From: Flavobacterium sp. Root186
Lineage (GTDB): Bacteria > Bacteroidota > Bacteroidia > Flavobacteriales > Flavobacteriaceae
Direction: 5' to 3'
DNA length: 64,000 nucleotides
Assembly: GCF_001428525.1 (NCBI RefSeq)
Contig: NZ_LMHW01000010.1
Coordinates: forward strand, 1,009,853-1,073,852
Shown: positions 61,086-64,000 of the stretch, piece by piece
Layout: each line of letters begins with the position of its first letter
Position numbering within the stretch: the first letter of the stretch is position 1
The notes under the pieces: generated by a model
What the model was told of the DNA's origin: nothing
The model's database searches: none
What the model saw: the letters and a program-made list of their open reading frames with translations, nothing else
Made by a program: the position numbers and the translations under genes

Positions 61086-62342
61086 CTATTTTTTCCAGCT
61101 AAAAATTCTTGGATTTACAGAAATCATTAACCACGCCCAATTGTTGGTATGGCCGGCGTCTCCATTTTTAATAAATTCTAAAGTTTTAGAACCAAACATT
61201 TGAGAATAACCTCCTGAAACTGTAATGTCTTTCTTGAAGTTATACCCAAAAGTTGCATCAATCTCAGTTCCTAAATACGAATCTAATTTTTCAGTTGGTG
61301 TAACTACATCAGCAGCTGATAAGAATACGTGCGGCATTAAAGCAAACTGCCATTTATTGACATTATAATTTAGTTTAATAAATGCATCTTGTAAACCAAC
61401 ATTATTTAAGTGATTTCCAACATAAAAATAATCCATATAACCATTAAAACCGTGATTAGTCCCGAAAATAGGGTTGAACGATTTAATAACTGTACTTGCA
61501 TCATTTGTGTCTTTCCCTGATAAAAATTCATATCCTAAACCAGCTTTAAAAGAATCGGTTATGCTGTAATTAAAATTTGCTGCAGCATTCCAGGCACTTA
61601 CTTGTAAATCTGTACTTTTTCCGGTTTGTCCGTGTACCCAAAAGTTAGTATCGATTTTACCTTTTTTATAAGTTAAATAAGGTCCAAAAGTTTGTTTGTA
61701 ATCTACTAATAATTTAGCATCAGCATTGGCATATTCGTAGCCTGTATTTAATAATAAGAAACTCAAACCAAAAGCTTCATTAAATTGGTTATGATACCAG
61801 GCATATTGTAAAGCTTTATAACTGGCAACTGTATAAGGAGTCTGAAGAACATTTTCGGCAGTTGAATTATAAGCACCTCCAAAGTCTAATTTCTGTTTTT
61901 CAGTATGAAATGAAACTGTAAGTGCATCATGGCTTTGTGCCTGTTGCCCCCAATCTTGTTCACCCAAAATACGTTGATTGTCATAAGAAAGCACCTGACG
62001 TCCCATTCTGGCACTCCATTTTTCTGTGAAATTGTATTGTGCCCAGGCTTCAAAAACAGCAACTCCATTTTTATCTGCTGTAGCTGCCGGAACAACATCA
62101 CCCCAGGTTCTGGTATTTTGCAGCGTCAATTTTACAATTAGATCTTCTTGTTTATAATTAAAATTTAAACGAGAGCGCTGTGAAATTTGCGACGTACCTT
62201 CCTGTGCTTCTTGCAGAAGTTGTTTATATCCGTTTCGGTATTCAAAACGAGGCCTTATTTGTAAATTTACATCTAATTCTTGTGCTTGCAGGGCTACGCC
62301 AGTACCAAAAAGCAAAAGAGCAATTAATTTTATTTTTTTCAT
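61086..62342 (-). CDS. Alginate-export (AlgE)-type outer-membrane porin, narK-linked
   Basis: The 418-aa protein has a signal peptide (MKKIKLIALLLFGTGVALQAQ) and a beta-barrel of the same family as the gene at 53968-55407: LDVNLQIRPRFEYRNGYKQ, WSARMGRQVLSYDNQRILGEQDWGQQAQSHDALTVSF, FNGYMDYFYVGNHLNNVG and a C-terminal ISVNPRIFSWKK. It follows narK by 79 bp in the same direction, so it is the probable outer-membrane partner of that transporter. Confidence 0.88.
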   Translation of the reverse strand: MKKIKLIALLLFGTGVALQAQELDVNLQIRPRFEYRNGYKQLLQEAQEGTSQISQRSRLNFNYKQEDLIVKLTLQNTRTWGDVVPAATADKNGVAVFEAWAQYNFTEKWSARMGRQVLSYDNQRILGEQDWGQQAQSHDALTVSFHTEKQKLDFGGAYNSTAENVLQTPYTVASYKALQYAWYHNQFNEAFGLSFLLLNTGYEYANADAKLLVDYKQTFGPYLTYKKGKIDTNFWVHGQTGKSTDLQVSAWNAAANFNYSITDSFKAGLGYEFLSGKDTNDASTVIKSFNPIFGTNHGFNGYMDYFYVGNHLNNVGLQDAFIKLNYNVNKWQFALMPHVFLSAADVVTPTEKLDSYLGTEIDATFGYNFKKDITVSGGYSQMFGSKTLEFIKNGDAGHTNNWAWLMISVNPRIFSWKK

Positions 62343-62421
62343 AAAACGGGTAATTTTTTGATGGCGTAAAAATATAAGAAAATTAAGTCTTTGCTAATGA
62401 TAAAAATCATTATTTTGAAAT

Positions 62422-63921
62422 TTAATTGGTTACAGGTACAAGTTGTTGTTTTTCAATTGTTTTTATTGGTGCAGGTTGTTTTTTGCTGACACTTTTGGTA
62501 ATGGCATAATGCATCCAGACCAAACATCCGGTTGAAAAAAGCAGTATAAAAATCCATGAACTTGACCAGATTCCGGTTGCAGTTAATAAATATCCGAAGA
62601 TAATTGGGCCAAAGAAACCACCCAAACCACCAATCATTCCTACCATTCCGCCCACAACACCAACTTCATTTGGAAAATATTCAGGAATATGTTTGTAAAC
62701 AGCTGCTTTTCCAATTCCCCACGAAATTCCGATTAGAATTACCAAAGCTAAGAAAACCCACATATTGGCATCAAATTTAATAACGGTAATTCCTTTAGCC
62801 AAAAGCTCTTTTTTCTTTACACTTTGATTTTCTGCGACAACAACTTGCTGCCATGATGTTGAAGTTGGAAAAATAGTATTTTCGGCATTATTTTCTTTTT
62901 TCTGTACGACAGGAAAATCTGTTTCACCAATCTTAATTTTATCATTTGTAACAGCGGTAATAGTTCCTTTTTTGGTTGCCAAAACTCCAGGGCCAGTAGT
63001 TGTAATTTCCATTTTCGGAATAGCTAATAAAGCACTTAAAATTACTGATGAACCTAAAACCCAATACATCACTTTTCTTGCACCAAATTTATCTGATAAA
63101 TAACCTCCAAACGCTCTGATTACACCAGAAGGAAGACTGAACATAGTGGCAAACAAGCCGCCCATAACCAAGCTGGTTTGGTAAACGTTCATAAAGTTTG
63201 GTAATAACCATTGTGAATAGGCTACAAAACATCCAAAAACTAAAAAATAATATGCTCCGAAACGCCAAACTCTTGCAGATTTTAAAGGAACCAGCATTTG
63301 AGAAACGGTTTTAGTATTGTTTTCTGGTTTTTTATTTTGAGTGAAAATCAAAAAAGCGATCCCAATTACAACTAAAGAAACAGCATAAATAACAGGAAGT
63401 ATTTTCCAGCCGTTTTGCGGATCATTAATTGAAAAATGATTTAATAGGGAAGGAGCTAAAAACGTTGTAATAGCTGCGCCGGCATTTCCCATTCCAAAAA
63501 TTCCCAGAGCACGACCCTGCCATTCTTTTGGGTACCAAATTGAGGTATAACCAATTCCGACTGCAAAACTAGTACCCACCATTCCGAAGAAGAAACTAAG
63601 TAAGGCAAACATAAAAAAACTGTCAGCATAGGGAAGGAGAAACAATGGAATTGAGCTGAGAAGCAGTAAAAGTGAAAAAACATATTTTCCTCCAAATTTA
63701 TCTGTCAGGATTCCAATAGGAAGACGCATAATAGAACCTGTTAGGATTGGAATACCAAGAAGCCATCCCACCTGAACAACGCTCCAGTGGAAAATTCCGT
63801 TATCGACTAAAAAGGTTACTAAAACCCCGTTTAAGGTCCAGCAGGCAAAACACACAGTAAAAGCTAATGTGTTCAAAAATAAAATTTTATGTGATTGCGA
63901 TAATGAGTTTGTATTTTTCAT
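62422..63921 (-). CDS. narK: NarK-type nitrate/nitrite MFS transporter with large loop insert
   Basis: The 499-aa protein has twelve membrane segments and both nitrate signatures of the NNP family, GMGNAGAA (143-150) and GGMVGMIGGLGGFFG. The conserved Arg of helix 2 is in MRLPIGILTDKFGGKY. Between helices 8 and 9 (about residues 303-387) is an 85-residue hydrophilic insert, with KKGTITAVTNDKIKIGETDFPV and VVVAENQSVKKKELLAKG, absent from E. coli NarK. It heads a unit with the second AlgE-type porin. The palindrome at 63947-63962 lies 25 bp before its start. Confidence 0.93.
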   Translation of the reverse strand: MKNTNSLSQSHKILFLNTLAFTVCFACWTLNGVLVTFLVDNGIFHWSVVQVGWLLGIPILTGSIMRLPIGILTDKFGGKYVFSLLLLLSSIPLFLLPYADSFFMFALLSFFFGMVGTSFAVGIGYTSIWYPKEWQGRALGIFGMGNAGAAITTFLAPSLLNHFSINDPQNGWKILPVIYAVSLVVIGIAFLIFTQNKKPENNTKTVSQMLVPLKSARVWRFGAYYFLVFGCFVAYSQWLLPNFMNVYQTSLVMGGLFATMFSLPSGVIRAFGGYLSDKFGARKVMYWVLGSSVILSALLAIPKMEITTTGPGVLATKKGTITAVTNDKIKIGETDFPVVQKKENNAENTIFPTSTSWQQVVVAENQSVKKKELLAKGITVIKFDANMWVFLALVILIGISWGIGKAAVYKHIPEYFPNEVGVVGGMVGMIGGLGGFFGPIIFGYLLTATGIWSSSWIFILLFSTGCLVWMHYAITKSVSKKQPAPIKTIEKQQLVPVTN

Positions 63922-63946
63922 AGCACTTATATTTTTTTTGTAAAAA

Positions 63947-63962
63947 TAAGTACTATAACTTA
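63947..63962 (-). promoter_or_regulatory. narK nitrate-regulon palindrome
   Basis: On the minus strand it reads TAAGTT-ATAG-TACTTA, followed immediately by TTTTTA where the nasA and moeA promoters have T-T/A-TTTG. It has the same geometry as those sites. Confidence 0.6.
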
Positions 63963-64000
63963 GTTAAAAACTGCGAAAACGCAGTTTTTGAAAAATAATT

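Overview
The window looks like the chromosome of a Flavobacterium-type member of the Bacteroidota. The DNA is AT-rich, SusC/SusD pairs and formylglycine sulfatases are present, promoters carry a TAnnTTTG -7 box, translation starts sit behind A-rich leaders rather than strong Shine-Dalgarno sequences, and many outer-membrane and periplasmic proteins have lipoboxes or signal peptides ending in AQ. I see no rRNA, tRNA, CRISPR array, prophage or transposase gene. Palindromic and MITE-like intergenic repeats are frequent.

1-14.4 kb holds housekeeping and peptide catabolism genes: a NarL-type two-component pair (the kinase is cut by the left edge), a DUF4293 membrane protein divergent from rho (which carries an Asn-rich low-complexity insert), an M28 lipoprotein peptidase with a DUF3667 protein, and a dienelactone-hydrolase-like protein. 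They are followed by a compact run, Lrp regulator > M28/PA peptidase > cyanophycinase-like S51 protein > penicillin-acylase-like protein, divergent from ornithine aminotransferase (rocD).

14.5-37.9 kb is an outer-membrane uptake and sulfur island, nearly all on the minus strand. A SusC/SusD pair is followed by an apparent operon, sulfatase > cysE > cysK > family 2A encapsulin shell > cysteine desulfurase with a long N-terminal cargo extension. Next come a truncated YeiH-like exporter fragment, a second operon (39-aa membrane peptide > fatty-acid-hydroxylase family protein > rhodanese/thioredoxin > sulfatase), and a third (SusC > SusD > sulfatase). The first and third operons share a remarkable 5' leader: a 27-bp promoter motif, tiny ORFs dominated by cysteine codons (MCSCC, MCFCC, MKTMQTCCCK), a hairpin with a compensatory base change, and an invariant 19-nt block. 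I read this as a candidate cysteine-responsive leader controlling organosulfate scavenging and sulfur storage. It is the strongest candidate here for an undescribed system.

38.3-64 kb is a nitrate assimilation island. It has a Moco/sirohaem-precursor operon (moeA, TauE/SafE, mobA, cobA, moaD, moeB-rhodanese, an LprI-like gene, moaE, moaCB fusion, moaA), a rubredoxin protein with sirohaem-reductase-like half domains, a giant nitrate reductase fused to FAD/NAD and BFD modules, a divergent Fnr-type regulator with an N-terminal cysteine cluster, an AlgE-type porin with an NrtABC-type ABC transporter, and a NarK transporter with a second AlgE-type porin. Four promoters here share the palindrome TAAGTA-N4-TACTTA. 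No nitrite reductase of recognisable type lies in the window. A small methyltransferase/phosphatase-fold/hypothetical gene group is embedded at 58.5-60.9 kb.
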